Below, in pieces: positions 35,188-44,630 of a stretch of DNA of 64,000 nt. Positions within the stretch are counted from its first letter, which is position 1. Every line of letters starts with the position of its first letter. A model generated the notes under the pieces. The model was given only the letters and a program-made list of their open reading frames with translations, had not been told where the DNA came from and did no database searches. This stretch comes from Lederbergia galactosidilytica. GTDB taxonomy: Bacteria; Bacillota; Bacilli; Bacillales; Bacillaceae_C. The stretch covers positions 25,657-89,656 of the forward strand of contig NZ_JAGGKH010000019.1 in the NCBI RefSeq assembly GCF_017873565.1. The letters are read 5' to 3'. The translations under genes were made by a program, and so were the position numbers.

Positions 35188-35204
35188 AGAATTGTCTATC
35201 TTCT

Positions 35205-36509
35205 TTACTTTGCGTTATGCTCTTCAATCATGTCTTTAGCTTTTTTCGAAACAGCCTCGATTGTCTTATCTGCATCTTGCTTTCCAAGGTACATAAGGTC
35301 CATTAGGTCCTTTATTTCGTTTTCCATGCCTGGGATCATTACTTGCTTGTCTTCAACCTTCCCAATATTTCGCGCATCAATTAAATATTCAGCATGTTCA
35401 GGAACAGCATCTGCAGTAATTAATTCATCGACTCCATTTACAGATGGAACTGCATTCCCATTATCAGCAAGACGAGCTTTCTGCCCCTCAGCAGAAGTAT
35501 AATAAGATAAGAACTTCATAGCTTCATCAATATGCTTAGATTCTTTCGAAACTGACATATAAGCAATGGCAATAGCTGCTGGTTCCATTTCATTCCCAGT
35601 GTTCGTTGGCCATGGAATATAATCAAATTCTAATGCTTTATTCTCACTAAACATTGGTGTTAACCAGCGTCCGGCTGCAACAAAGCCAACTTGATTCGAC
35701 ATAAACATCGCATCAGCTCCCTGTCCCTTTGGCAATGAGCCCGAATAAGTAATGTTTCCACCATCCACTAGTTTGGCCAAATATTTAAATGTTTCTTGTG
35801 CTTTCTCATTTTCTTCTAAAATATAATTCCCATCCTCATCAAACAAATTCCCACCATTTGACCAAACCCAAGAGAATAGATGGCCACTATTGTTTTCAGC
35901 AACAAATCCACGCTTTTCTGCTTTGACAATTTTGCTCGTCATCTCTTCAAACGTATCCCAATTCCAAGTTCCCTCCTCATAATGTTCCTGAGGTGTTTTT
36001 TCTATACCAGCTTCTTTTAAAACTTTTTTATTGTAATACATTAGGTATGGATTATTATCAACAGAAACTCCATAAATCTCACCGTTTTGCCTTGCAGCTC
36101 CCCATAAGCCATCTGCAAATTCATCAGCCTTAACATAACTTTCTTCACTCTCAAGAAACTCGGTTAGCTCTGCAATTTTTCCAGTTTCAACTAATTTCGG
36201 CATCGTCTCAGAACCGACATAAAAAATATCATGGGCTTGTCCACCGGATAATTGTGTTAACAGCTTTTGTTCGTAATTATCACCCGGTACAGGAATCAAT
36301 TTAATACTTACATTTTTATGAGTTTTTTCATATTCATCAAGGCCACGTTGATACACTTTAATTTCAGCAGGATTGCCCCATGCTGCCATTGTTAATTGAA
36401 TTTTTTTAGAACCAGAATCAGAGTTCCCTCCTGTAGATGAACTACAGCCTGAGACAATCATTGTCAATAACAATGAAATGAGTAATAATAGCTTCCATCT
36501 TTTTTTCAT
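35205..36509 (-). CDS. Sugar ABC transporter solute-binding lipoprotein
   Basis: A 434-residue extracellular binding protein (family 1, MalE/UgpB-like). Lipoprotein signal ending MIVSGCSSS (Cys 22), then QLTMAAWGNPAEIKVYQRGLDEYEKT, DIFYVGSETMPKLVETGKIAELT and the characteristic YGVSVDNNPYLMYYNKKVLKEAG. A Trp-rich patch (HLFSWVWSNGGNLFDEDG) is suited to sugar stacking. Start ATG with AGGAGG. First structural gene after the LacI regulator. Confidence 0.92.
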   Translation of the reverse strand: MKKRWKLLLLISLLLTMIVSGCSSSTGGNSDSGSKKIQLTMAAWGNPAEIKVYQRGLDEYEKTHKNVSIKLIPVPGDNYEQKLLTQLSGGQAHDIFYVGSETMPKLVETGKIAELTEFLESEESYVKADEFADGLWGAARQNGEIYGVSVDNNPYLMYYNKKVLKEAGIEKTPQEHYEEGTWNWDTFEEMTSKIVKAEKRGFVAENNSGHLFSWVWSNGGNLFDEDGNYILEENEKAQETFKYLAKLVDGGNITYSGSLPKGQGADAMFMSNQVGFVAAGRWLTPMFSENKALEFDYIPWPTNTGNEMEPAAIAIAYMSVSKESKHIDEAMKFLSYYTSAEGQKARLADNGNAVPSVNGVDELITADAVPEHAEYLIDARNIGKVEDKQVMIPGMENEIKDLMDLMYLGKQDADKTIEAVSKKAKDMIEEHNAK

Positions 36510-36533
36510 GTAATAGTCCTCCTAAACGTTTTA

Positions 36534-37526
36534 TTAGCTAGATTCTCTTACAATTAATGAAAGTGGGAGCTCAAAAACCTCTCTTTTATTGGAGATGGTT
36601 TGGCTTCTTAATAATTGGACCATTGCCTGCATTGTAAATTCTCCTATTTTTTGTATCGGTTGGTGGATCGTTGTTAGTGCAGGTTCTACAATTTGAGCTA
36701 TGAACTGGTCATCAAATCCTATCACTGCAATATCATCGGGCACTTTCATATTTATTTTTTTTGCCTCGGAAATCATCCCTACAGCCACTTCATCACTACC
36801 TGCAAAGAAGGCGCTGGGCCGGTCTGGCAAACTAGCAATACAATGAATAACCCTTCTTCCATCTAAATCGGAAAAAGTGTCGTTGAATAGCCACTCCTGT
36901 TTTATTTCTAACTCATATTCTTCCATCGCTTGTTTGTATCCTTGAAATCGATCAAATCCTACTCCACTTAAGATTCCGCCAGAACAATATCCAATTTTCG
37001 TATGACCTTTTTCAATTAAATGTTTCGTCCCTATGTAACCGCCTTCAACTTGATTCAAACGGATAATTGGCACATTTGCCTCATTTACATATTCATTACA
37101 TAACACAATCGGATCATTGCGAATTAATTTATAAATATCCTTCCATTTATTCTCTATAGAGGTCATTATAATTCCATCGACCTGCTTCGTGTTGAGTAGA
37201 TATAAATACTCCATTTCTTTTTGCTTACTGTATCTTGTATGGCAAATTAATATTTGCATTCCCATTTTCGCCGCTTCCACTTCAATTTTTTCTATTAGGT
37301 GCGAAAAAAATGGATTTGTCAGTCTTGGTACAAGTACAGCAATTGTATTTGTTTTCTGCCTGCGTAAAGTTTGGGCCGCGTTGTTAGGGATATAGCCTAA
37401 TTGCTCAACAGCTTTTAAGACTGCATTTCTTGTCTCTTCGGCAACATAGGGATAATGATTCAAGACTCTAGAAACTGTTGTTGTTGATAACCCCGTAGCA
37501 TTTGCTACATCGGATATCGTTACCAC
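36534..37526 (-). CDS. LacI-family transcriptional regulator
   Basis: A 330-residue repressor. N-terminal helix-turn-helix TISDVANATGLSTTTVSRVLN with hinge PNNAAQTLRRQKTNTIAVL, then a periplasmic-binding-like effector domain with TNPFFSHLI, GFDRFQGYKQAM, FAGSDEVAVG and VIGFDDQFIA. Start is GTG 37526 behind GGAGAGG; the longer frame to 37607 runs over the operator. It is the first gene of the ABC importer operon, 24 bases ahead of the binding protein, and probably autoregulates it through the palindrome at 37553. Confidence 0.9.
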   Translation of the reverse strand: MVTISDVANATGLSTTTVSRVLNHYPYVAEETRNAVLKAVEQLGYIPNNAAQTLRRQKTNTIAVLVPRLTNPFFSHLIEKIEVEAAKMGMQILICHTRYSKQKEMEYLYLLNTKQVDGIIMTSIENKWKDIYKLIRNDPIVLCNEYVNEANVPIIRLNQVEGGYIGTKHLIEKGHTKIGYCSGGILSGVGFDRFQGYKQAMEEYELEIKQEWLFNDTFSDLDGRRVIHCIASLPDRPSAFFAGSDEVAVGMISEAKKINMKVPDDIAVIGFDDQFIAQIVEPALTTIHQPIQKIGEFTMQAMVQLLRSQTISNKREVFELPLSLIVRESS

Positions 37527-37552
37527 ATATTCCCCTCTCCTTTCACATTCAT

Positions 37553-37566
37553 TGAAAACGATTTCA
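37553..37566 (-). promoter_or_regulatory. cre-like / LacI-type operator upstream of the sugar importer operon
   Basis: TGAAAACGATTTCA fits the catabolite-responsive element consensus completely and is also the shape of a LacI-family operator with central CG. It lies 27 bases before the GTG start, so CcpA, the local LacI protein, or both may act here. Confidence 0.65.
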
Positions 37567-37835
37567 TAAAGCGATTTAAAATGATAATAAGCTATTTTGT
37601 TAAACATCTCAATAGAAATGGTCTGTTTTTTTCTACAAATGAATAAAATAGTTAATTAGATTTATAATTCACTTAATCTATTGGTCCTAAAAAGTCAATC
37701 ACATTTATCTTTTGCAGCCTAGGATCATCCATCTATATAGTGGATTGATAAGCCTATATTACTTACTACCTATTGGAAATCATCATCTTGGCACACAGTA
37801 GAATTTTTGATGTTTCTTACTTCAAGGCAGAAAAA

Positions 37836-37859
37836 AAGCTTGGAGAAGCCTCCAAGCTT
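37836..37859 (-). terminator. Intrinsic terminator of thyA-dfrA
   Basis: AAGCTTGGAG/CTCCAAGCTT with a 4-base loop, followed by TTTTTT on the minus strand, nine bases beyond the dfrA stop. Confidence 0.88.
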
Positions 37860-37868
37860 ATCGGATGT

Positions 37869-38357
37869 TTATTGTTTCCGAATAAAACGCCTAAACTCAT
37901 AATTATAGGGATTCTTTTCATCTTTTATTCCTAATTCCTTAGAAATCAATTGCCAATTTTCCCAGTTTATTTTAGGAAAATATTCGTTTCCTTCAAACTG
38001 TTCAAATATTTTTGTTACGTACAATTGATCCGCTTCTTCGATAAATAAATGATAAATCTCTGCTCCACCAATCACGAATATTTTTTCTTCAATTAATTGC
38101 GCCCATAAAAGAAACTCCTCTTTGGAATGAAAAATCTCACAACCATCCGCCATATAGGCGGGGTTTCTCGTCAAAACGATATTTGTCCTACCAGGTAGTG
38201 GTTTGCCAATTGATTCATAAGTTTTTCTCCCCATCACAATTGGATGTCCCATTGTCGTCTTTTTAAAATATTTCAAATCAGCTGGAAGGCGCCACGGCAA
38301 CTGATTATCCTTACCAATTAGCCTATTTTCATCTTCAGCCCATAAAAAGGAAATCAT
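37869..38357 (-). CDS. dfrA: Dihydrofolate reductase
   Basis: A 162-residue NADPH-dependent enzyme regenerating tetrahydrofolate. Conserved sites: [31 protein letters not shown] (substrate loop with the active-site acidic residue in the first helix), [20 protein letters not shown] (NADPH), [10 protein letters not shown] and the C-terminal NYEFRRFIR. Its ATG overlaps the thyA stop (ATGA), giving tight coupling with thymidylate synthase, whose reaction produces the dihydrofolate this enzyme uses. Confidence 0.96.
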   Translation of the reverse strand: MISFLWAEDENRLIGKDNQLPWRLPADLKYFKKTTMGHPIVMGRKTYESIGKPLPGRTNIVLTRNPAYMADGCEIFHSKEEFLLWAQLIEEKIFVIGGAEIYHLFIEEADQLYVTKIFEQFEGNEYFPKINWENWQLISKELGIKDEKNPYNYEFRRFIRKQ

Positions 38358-39148
38358 ACACTCACGACTCCCTTAATGGCTGGGTGTGGATCATATCCTT
38401 CAAGTGAAAAATCTTCATACTTGAATTGGAACAAGTCGGTTACTTCTGAATTTATCTTCATCTGTGGCAGTGACCGAGGAGCGCGTTGTAACTGTAATTT
38501 AATTTGGTCAAGATGATTCGAATAAATATGGGCATCACCAAGAGTGTGAACAAATTCTCCCGGTTGTAGACCTGTGACCTGTGCCATCATCATTGTAAGC
38601 AGTGCATATGAGGCAATATTAAAAGGAACACCGAGAAATATATCTGCTGATCTTTGATAAAGTTGGCAAGATAGCTTTCCATCAGCTACGTAAAACTGAA
38701 ATAGGCAGTGACAAGGTGGCAAAGCCATTTTATCAATTTCCCCCACATTCCAAGCATTTACAATCATTCTCCGTGAATCAGGGGTTGTTTTGATTTGCTC
38801 AAGCACATCTTTGATTTGGTCAATGGTTCTACCGTCAGCTGTTTCCCAAGAACGCCATTGTTTTCCATAAACTGGACCTAATTCGCCATTCTCATCAGCC
38901 CATTCGTTCCAAATTCTAACGCCATTTTCCTGTAAGTAGCGTACATTTGTATCCCCAGCTAAAAACCATAAAAGCTCATGAATAATTGATTTTGTATGAA
39001 GCTTTTTCGTCGTTAATAAAGGAAAGCCTTTTTGTAAATCAAAGCGCATTTGATGTCCAAATACACTGATTGTACCGGTTCCCGTACGATCTTCCTTTAC
39101 TTGACCTTCATCTAATACTTTTCTACATAGATTTAAATATTGTTCCAT
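38354..39148 (-). CDS. thyA: Thymidylate synthase
   Basis: A 264-residue homodimeric enzyme methylating dUMP to dTMP with methylene-tetrahydrofolate. Visible: [19 protein letters not shown] (phosphate Arg), [10 protein letters not shown], the nucleophilic Cys in [31 protein letters not shown] and the C-terminal [10 protein letters not shown]. Start taken at ATG 39148 to give the normal ThyA/ThyB length; a GTG three codons earlier sits too near GAGG. Precedes dfrA in one operon, probably together with the protease gene upstream (20-base gap). Confidence 0.96.
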   Translation of the reverse strand: MEQYLNLCRKVLDEGQVKEDRTGTGTISVFGHQMRFDLQKGFPLLTTKKLHTKSIIHELLWFLAGDTNVRYLQENGVRIWNEWADENGELGPVYGKQWRSWETADGRTIDQIKDVLEQIKTTPDSRRMIVNAWNVGEIDKMALPPCHCLFQFYVADGKLSCQLYQRSADIFLGVPFNIASYALLTMMMAQVTGLQPGEFVHTLGDAHIYSNHLDQIKLQLQRAPRSLPQMKINSEVTDLFQFKYEDFSLEGYDPHPAIKGVVSV

Positions 39149-39168
39149 TACGTCCACATCCTCACTAC

Positions 39169-39855
39169 TTATAACTTAACAAAAAAAGCATATGTCTTTG
39201 GAGCTTTTTCCTGTAGAATCCTTCTTGTTTCAGGTGAAAAAAAATAATAAGCAAAGCATTCTGCAAAATATTCCTCTTTATAATTTAAAAAGTACGGATT
39301 TCCAGGGAAAATTGCTTCTGCCTCAAGAGACCATAGGTCATTAATTTCATCAGAAACTCTTGTATCATTATACACTAAATTCAACAAAGAGTGGGCAAGC
39401 TCATGATATTCTAAATTAATAGATCCATGTCCTTTTCCTTTTTCACTACTACCGAGTTTCACATAAACAAGTTCAGTACCTCCTATGCCTGGTACGTCAT
39501 CCCAAACAACTTGGTTCGTATAGCCTCTCGGTACTTTTCCTTGAAGATGAGAGACACTATCATGATCTGTTAGTTTCCCATTAAACAAGATTATTTTGAT
39601 TTGTTGATGAGCCGTTTTTTGTAAAATAGATTTTGGCAACTGATCGAGCCTGAGGATGATTTCTTTCGCTTCATAATGGTTATAAGAAGTTTTCGGAAGT
39701 ACAATTATTTCCTTAAGTAAATTATCAGAATGAAGCTGTAATATTGGATATAAATCGCTATCGGCCAATAATATCCCCTTATAATCAGCACGAGTCTTAT
39801 CTGATATAAAAAAAACGGCAAAAAGAATGATTGGAATAATAAGCCATTTCCGCAT
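39169..39855 (-). CDS. Secreted zinc metalloprotease-like protein (anthrax lethal factor/PPEP-like fold)
   Basis: A 228-residue exported protein. Signal segment at residues 4-22 ([14 protein letters not shown]). The C-terminal half has the zinc motif HELAHSLL near residue 152 and, about 45 residues on, [14 protein letters not shown], giving a third Glu ligand as in the lethal-factor-like and Pro-Pro endopeptidase family. The middle carries [14 protein letters not shown] infer peptidase activity from the HExxH plus Glu layout; no substrate is apparent. It lies 20 bases upstream of thyA, an odd partner. Start ATG 39855 behind AGGA. Confidence 0.75.
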   Translation of the reverse strand: MRKWLIIPIILFAVFFISDKTRADYKGILLADSDLYPILQLHSDNLLKEIIVLPKTSYNHYEAKEIILRLDQLPKSILQKTAHQQIKIILFNGKLTDHDSVSHLQGKVPRGYTNQVVWDDVPGIGGTELVYVKLGSSEKGKGHGSINLEYHELAHSLLNLVYNDTRVSDEINDLWSLEAEAIFPGNPYFLNYKEEYFAECFAYYFFSPETRRILQEKAPKTYAFFVKL

Positions 39856-39938
39856 TTTCAATTCCTGCTCCCAATTAAAACTATCTCTCTACTATTATAT
39901 CACGATCATTTGAATACACTAATGGAAAATGCAAGAAA

Positions 39939-39969
39939 GCAAGTCCGCCCATAAAGTCTGCGAACTTGC
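39939..39969 (-). terminator. Intrinsic terminator of ypjP
   Basis: GCAAGTCCGC/GCGAACTTGC stem with one mismatch, continuing to TTTCTTGCATTTTCC on the minus strand, 4 bases beyond the ypjP stop. Confidence 0.75.
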
Positions 39970-39973
39970 CTTC

Positions 39974-40591
39974 TTATACGGTTTGCCAATTTGGAGGAGT
40001 GTCTTTACTCCAGTAAATCGTCCCCATTGTATAGTGGGTTTGGAATTGATCATGATAAGTATGGTAATGAAAATTAAACTGATAGCCTGCTAAAGGAGGC
40101 TTTTCCCTGCGAACATGAAATAAAATCAGATCTTCACCCGTCTCAGCATGGTAAATATTAAAAATTTTTTCACTTACTCCGCCGCCAGGCTTCTCCGTGA
40201 TTGCTAGATTTCTAAGTTCGTCTTCTGGATATTGGGCTACAGTCATTTCAATGGCCTCGATGATACTTGGCATGATCACTTCATTAAATTCAGATTCAAT
40301 AACATAAGAGATTTTTGGACCAAATTTTATCATTGCTTGTTGTTCAGCTTTCCCAATCAATGTATCAACCATTTCACCTTCTGAATCTTTTTCTGGTAGA
40401 GTGACAGAAATTTGCACCTCATGATCAGAAGAACGACTTTCGGAAGTTGAATTAGAAGTAGAAGTAGAAGTACGTTGCAACGATTTTGGTATTTCTTGAT
40501 TTTGCGACCAAAAGGCATGTGAAGGGGGAACGACACCAAAAGTAAGAACTGAAACTAATATAATCAGCGATTTTCTAATCCAAGTTCTCAT
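39974..40591 (-). CDS. ypjP: YpjP family exported protein
   Basis: A 205-residue protein of the B. subtilis YpjP family, function unknown. Signal peptide at residues 1-26 (ending PPSHAFW), a Ser/Thr-rich linker (about 40-53), then a domain with GKAEQQAMIKFGPKIS, EVIMPSIIEAIE and the C-terminal NFHYHTYHDQFQTHYTMGTIYWSKDTPPNW. Gene order ypjP - thyA - dfrA is that of B. subtilis, with the protease gene inserted between. Start ATG behind AAGGGAA. Confidence 0.88.
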   Translation of the reverse strand: MRTWIRKSLIILVSVLTFGVVPPSHAFWSQNQEIPKSLQRTSTSTSNSTSESRSSDHEVQISVTLPEKDSEGEMVDTLIGKAEQQAMIKFGPKISYVIESEFNEVIMPSIIEAIEMTVAQYPEDELRNLAITEKPGGGVSEKIFNIYHAETGEDLILFHVRREKPPLAGYQFNFHYHTYHDQFQTHYTMGTIYWSKDTPPNWQTV

Positions 40592-40679
40592 AAGTAAAAA
40601 TTCCCTTCTTCAATATATATGTCTATTTTATACTATTTTCTACTTATATTGCTATAAAAAGATGACAAAATTATTAAAA

Positions 40680-40708
40680 ATGGCAAAAAAATAATATTCA
40701 GTTATAAT
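40680..40708 (+). promoter_or_regulatory. Promoter of the 24-codon microprotein gene
   Basis: TATAAT at 40703-40708 preceded 17 bases upstream by ATGGCA (40680-40685), a four-of-six -35 match. The spacing to the ribosome binding site is about 20 bases. Confidence 0.6.
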
Positions 40709-40743
40709 GTATGTATCTCAAATCACGTAGGGAGGCAATGATT

Positions 40744-40818
40744 GTGACTAGTGCAATTATTACAATTGGAGCTTTTATTATGATTGCTTACTTTGTTTAT
40801 TTAGCGATAGCGGATTAA
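40744..40818 (+). CDS. 24-residue single-helix membrane microprotein
   Basis: Too short for normal gene finding. GTG 40744 is eight bases after GGGAGG and opens a 24-codon frame; an in-frame ATG two codons earlier is only two bases from the site. The product is nearly all hydrophobic (TSAIITIGAFIMIAYF, then VYLAIAD), one membrane helix with an acidic end. It has its own promoter and a strong terminator starting at the stop codon, so it is a complete single-gene unit. I do not recognise a family. Possible roles are a subunit or regulator of a membrane complex; none is supported directly. Confidence 0.65.
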   Translation: MTSAIITIGAFIMIAYFVYLAIAD

Positions 40819-40852
40819 ATAGCTTCGGGCATTTGCCCAAAGCTATTTTTTT
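40819..40852 (+). terminator. Intrinsic terminator of the microprotein gene
   Basis: ATAGCTT.GGGC/GCCC.AAGCTAT hairpin with a 4-base loop followed by TTTTTT. Confidence 0.9.
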
Positions 40853-40986
40853 ATCACTAGTAATTTTTTTGACTTCTGACACTGAGGCAACCATCTAGCA
40901 ATCCACTAGTGCCAGTTATAAAACAGACTGTGTCTTGTTTTCGCGTAGGGCTCATAAAAAGTAGCACTTGTGTTTTTAAGCTCTCC

Positions 40987-42183
40987 CTACTTCTTTGTTA
41001 CAGGCTCAAGATTTTGAATAACATCTGAAATATCTACCCATTGTTTTGTTTGAGAAGATTGTTCAACCGCTTCCAAAACAGCTTGGTTTTTGACTCCATC
41101 ATAAAAATTAGGGGACGGACTATAGCCTTGCTCAATCCCATTTAATAATTCCATTACAAGATTTATGAATGTGTGTTCATAACCGATAATATGACCTGCT
41201 GGCCAATAAGCTCCCGCATAAGGATGTATTTCCTCTGTACAAGTGATTGTTCGAAATCCCTGGATTCCAGGCTCATCATCGTGAAAATAGACTTCCAAAT
41301 TATTCATATGTTCTACATCCCAGCGAATCGATCCTTTTTCGCCATTAATCTCAAAGCGATTTCCATTTCTATTCCCGCCCGCAAATCGAGTAGCCTCAAA
41401 TGTACCTATTGCTCCATTAGTAAAACGAGCGATAAATACACTAGCGTCGTCAACCTTTACATCTCCAACCTCATCACTTGATGCAGTGCCACTTAGACCA
41501 TCACTATCTTCAACAAGGGGACGTTGCTTAATAAATGTCTCTAGAATACCAGTCACTTCTTTAAATTCTCCTACTAGAAATCTAGCTAAATCAATACTAT
41601 GGGCGGCGAGATCACCATGCGAACCTGATCCAGAAACATCTTTATTTAAACGCCAAACTAACGGGAATTGTGGATCCATAATCCAATCTTGTAGATAGGT
41701 AGCACGGATATGATAGATTTTACCAAGTCGTCCATCTTCAATTAACTTTTTCGCAAATTGAATTGCGGGGGCAAATCGATAATTATGATTAATCATATGA
41801 AGCACTTTATTTTTCTCAACTGCTTCTAACATACGTTGGGACTGTTCTAAAGTAAGAGCTAAAGGTTTCTCACAGAAAACATGTTTCCCTGCCTCTGCAG
41901 CCGCGATGGCAATTTCAGCATGATTATTATTAGGAGTCACAATATCAATCAAATCAATATCATCACGTTTAATTAATTCACGCCAATCTGTCTCATAAGA
42001 ATTCCAGCCGAATTTTTCAGCAGCTTCCTTCACTTTCTCTTCATTTCGTCCACATATTGCTTGCAATACAGGCTCCACCTGCGGATCAAAATAAAAAGCT
42101 GCATCACGATATGCATGGGAATGAGCCCTACCCATAAACTTATATCCAACCATACCAATTCTTAATTGTTTCTTTTCTGCCAT
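40987..42183 (-). CDS. Gfo/Idh/MocA family oxidoreductase
   Basis: A 398-residue NAD(P)-dependent sugar/cyclitol dehydrogenase. Rossmann domain opens with LRIGMVGYKFMGRAHSHAY and holds the catalytic-lysine motif CEKPLAL near residue 97; the C-terminal substrate domain has NYRFAPAI, the SGSGSHGDLAAHSIDLARFL active-site His region and FEATRFAGGNRNG. Start ATG 42183 with AGGAAGGG upstream. Third gene of a unit with a ThuA protein and another Gfo/Idh/MocA protein, implying breakdown of a modified sugar or inositol-like compound; the substrate is not determined. Confidence 0.9.
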   Translation of the reverse strand: MAEKKQLRIGMVGYKFMGRAHSHAYRDAAFYFDPQVEPVLQAICGRNEEKVKEAAEKFGWNSYETDWRELIKRDDIDLIDIVTPNNNHAEIAIAAAEAGKHVFCEKPLALTLEQSQRMLEAVEKNKVLHMINHNYRFAPAIQFAKKLIEDGRLGKIYHIRATYLQDWIMDPQFPLVWRLNKDVSGSGSHGDLAAHSIDLARFLVGEFKEVTGILETFIKQRPLVEDSDGLSGTASSDEVGDVKVDDASVFIARFTNGAIGTFEATRFAGGNRNGNRFEINGEKGSIRWDVEHMNNLEVYFHDDEPGIQGFRTITCTEEIHPYAGAYWPAGHIIGYEHTFINLVMELLNGIEQGYSPSPNFYDGVKNQAVLEAVEQSSQTKQWVDISDVIQNLEPVTKK

Positions 42184-42243
42184 CCCTAACCATTCCCTTC
42201 CTAAGTATTTAAATATTCTATATTTGATCTTCAATAAGATTGT

Positions 42244-42966
42244 TTATTGACTGTCTCCCATTCCGGAGTAGAACTTTACTTTTGCAATAGATTCATCTAC
42301 GAATCTTTTTCTTTCAGCGGCCCATAAAAATCCTCTTCGCATTATTTCCGTCACTTCTGGCATTGCGATAATATCAGCATGATGTCCAAGTGAGCTATAA
42401 AACACACGACCTTCTCCCCAACGCTTTGTCCAAACAACTGGCATATCTACCGCCTTATTCGCTGAATGTGGTCCTTCAACAACGGGAAATCGAGTTGTAG
42501 CCAATACTTCAACGGCAGGATCAACATGTAAGTAATATTGTTCGCTTACTACTTTAAAATCACTCATCCCCTCTAATAAAGGGCTTGAAGAATGTTTAAT
42601 ATTTACCATGTATTCTACCCCATCATTTCCCGGGTGGGCCACCCAATTTCCTCCAGTCATAAATTGCCAATCCACATCATTGCGGAAAGAGTCACACATT
42701 CCCCCATGGCAGCCAGCTAAGCCGACACCACTTATTACAGCTTCTGAGATATTACGTACATAGCTATTTTCAATTTTTCCCATTGTCCAATGTGGAATAA
42801 TTAGATCCAGTGTTTTCAATTTTTCTCCATCTGCATAAGAATCTAATGAATTAGAAACTTCTACTTCAAAATTTTCCCCTTCTAGAATCTCTTGAAAAAG
42901 ACCTGCTATTTGCTCAGGCTCATGACCATCCCAGCCACCCCATACAATTAAAGCTTTTTTACTCAT
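42244..42966 (-). CDS. ThuA domain-containing protein
   Basis: A 240-residue cytosolic protein of the ThuA family (class I glutamine-amidotransferase-like fold) found with sugar dehydrogenases, first known from trehalose utilisation. Seen are KALIVWGGWDGHEPEQ at the start, the nucleophile-elbow-like GLAGCHGGMCDSF near residue 85, FMTGGNWVAHPG and RVFYSSLGHHADI. The exact reaction is unsettled; work on relatives points to keto-disaccharide metabolism with partner oxidoreductases. I choose ATG 42966; a GTG at 42978 is too close to the purine-rich site. Lies between two oxidoreductase genes. Confidence 0.85.
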   Translation of the reverse strand: MSKKALIVWGGWDGHEPEQIAGLFQEILEGENFEVEVSNSLDSYADGEKLKTLDLIIPHWTMGKIENSYVRNISEAVISGVGLAGCHGGMCDSFRNDVDWQFMTGGNWVAHPGNDGVEYMVNIKHSSSPLLEGMSDFKVVSEQYYLHVDPAVEVLATTRFPVVEGPHSANKAVDMPVVWTKRWGEGRVFYSSLGHHADIIAMPEVTEIMRRGFLWAAERKRFVDESIAKVKFYSGMGDSQ

Positions 42967-43007
42967 ATCTATCTTCACTTCCCTTTCCTTATCTCAATAT
43001 CTTTATT

Positions 43008-44090
43008 TTAAAAATCAATTGGTAAAGCCTTTGGTTGTTCACATGTTGTTGTAAGATCGTAGTGGGTACCCTTATTAGATGCCTCATGGATCCCATGCAT
43101 TACTTCCAATACATGAAGTGTTAATAAACCACTTGCCCTATGTTGTTCTCCATTTCTTAAAGCTTTTGCCATATCAGCTACCCCGATGCCTCGACTATTT
43201 TCTGTGAATCCATGTGTTAATGGAATTTCCTCCCATTCTGTCTGACCTTGTCTTTTTAGGCGGACAGGTCCACCAAAAGTATTTGGATCAGGAACAATAA
43301 TCGCTCCTTTTGACCCATATATTTCTATATTCGGAAGTGTTGAACCTATTACATCGAAGCTAGTAATAATCGTTGCAATAGCTCCGTTTTCAAAATCAAG
43401 TAAACCCGTAATATGTGTTGGAACTTCCACTTTTATTTTTTCACCATATTTTGGCTTACTTGTGATCGTTCTTTCTTTGTAAGTAATACTCGTAGAACCG
43501 GTAACTCTACGAATCGGCCCAATCAAATTAATCAAAGCCGTGATATAATAAGGACCCATATCAAACATTGGTCCCCCACCATGCTGATAATAGAAAGCTG
43601 GATCTGGGTGCCAAGATTCATGTCCTGATGACATCATAAAACCTGTAGCTGCCACTACATCACCAATTAGACCTTCATCAATTAACTTACGGCAAGTCTG
43701 TATACCGCCACCAAGGAAGGTATCTGGTGCACCACCAACCATTAGATTTTTATCTTCAGCAATTTCCAAAACCTTTTTGCCATCTTCAAGAGTAATAGCG
43801 AGCGGTTTCTCGACATACACATGTTTTCCTGCCTCGAGTGCTTGAATACAAATATCAGCGTGAGCTTGAGGAATAGTCAAATTAATAACGATTTCAATCT
43901 CAGGATCTCCTAAGAGTTGCTCGACTGTATAAGCTTTCGGTATATTAAATTCCTCAGCACGTGCTTTAGCACGCGAATAATCAAGATCAGCACAAGCGAT
44001 AATCTCAATCCAATCAAACTTTTGGCCAGCTTGGCAGTAAATACTGCTTATATTGCCACAACCTATGATACCAACTTTCACATTTTCCAT
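43008..44090 (-). CDS. Gfo/Idh/MocA family oxidoreductase
   Basis: A 360-residue NAD(P)-dependent dehydrogenase, first gene of the three-gene unit. Rossmann motif [13 protein letters not shown], catalytic region [12 protein letters not shown] near residue 97, then [20 protein letters not shown] and [17 protein letters not shown], the region holding the active-site acidic residue and Tyr. It is only distantly like the third gene, so the two probably catalyse successive steps. Start ATG 44090 behind GGAGG; the longer frame to 44129 has no site. Confidence 0.9.
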   Translation of the reverse strand: MENVKVGIIGCGNISSIYCQAGQKFDWIEIIACADLDYSRAKARAEEFNIPKAYTVEQLLGDPEIEIVINLTIPQAHADICIQALEAGKHVYVEKPLAITLEDGKKVLEIAEDKNLMVGGAPDTFLGGGIQTCRKLIDEGLIGDVVAATGFMMSSGHESWHPDPAFYYQHGGGPMFDMGPYYITALINLIGPIRRVTGSTSITYKERTITSKPKYGEKIKVEVPTHITGLLDFENGAIATIITSFDVIGSTLPNIEIYGSKGAIIVPDPNTFGGPVRLKRQGQTEWEEIPLTHGFTENSRGIGVADMAKALRNGEQHRASGLLTLHVLEVMHGIHEASNKGTHYDLTTTCEQPKALPIDF

Positions 44091-44130
44091 ACTAGTTCCT
44101 CCACACTTGTTTAAGATATAAATCTCCAAT

Positions 44131-44475
44131 CATCTGTAAGCGATCTCATATTGATTTATCATAATGAGTTGTTAAATCGATCGTTAGTATACTTCTATTC
44201 ATTTCATTTTTAAATTAGACTAGTATCCTATATCCCTATCAACCAACTATCTATTCTTCACTATTCTGTATAGATGGCTCCTAACACTCATTATGATTAA
44301 GTTTGTTTAACGACTATACAAAGACAGTATATTCTTACAGTAAGATAAATAGTATCAATAGTCAATATGATTTATTCATTTTTATTAAGAAAAGCACATG
44401 TGGATATCACTAAAAGCATGCCCAACATTCGCCACGTTGGCCGTCCCAAATTTTTATAGTATCAAACAAAAGCAA
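44131..44475. other. Upstream region of the Gfo/Idh-ThuA unit
   Basis: About 345 AT-rich bases. No gene seen. It should contain the promoter; TTGACT near 44369 on the minus strand is a -35 candidate, but no clear operator was identified. Confidence 0.4.
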
Positions 44476-44514
44476 ACCTCTCCTCAGCCGACTAAATCAA
44501 ACCGAGGGAGAGGT
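44476..44514 (-). terminator. Intrinsic terminator of brxA
   Basis: ACCTCTCC/GGAGAGGT stem with further CCTC/GAGG pairing, followed on the minus strand by TTGCTTTTGTTT. It is 117 bases after the stop. Confidence 0.6.
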
Positions 44515-44630
44515 ATTTTCGATTTCTCGCTTATCATTCAAAACGATATAATAATTGTTGAGATACTTTTAATTATTTAATCTTCCAAACCCTTATGCTT
44601 TCATCCCAATTATTGATCTTCAAGAGATTA

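Noticed and set aside
41173..41481. 102-codon plus-strand frame
   Set aside because: Antisense to the Gfo/Idh/MocA gene; composition is that of a shadow frame.
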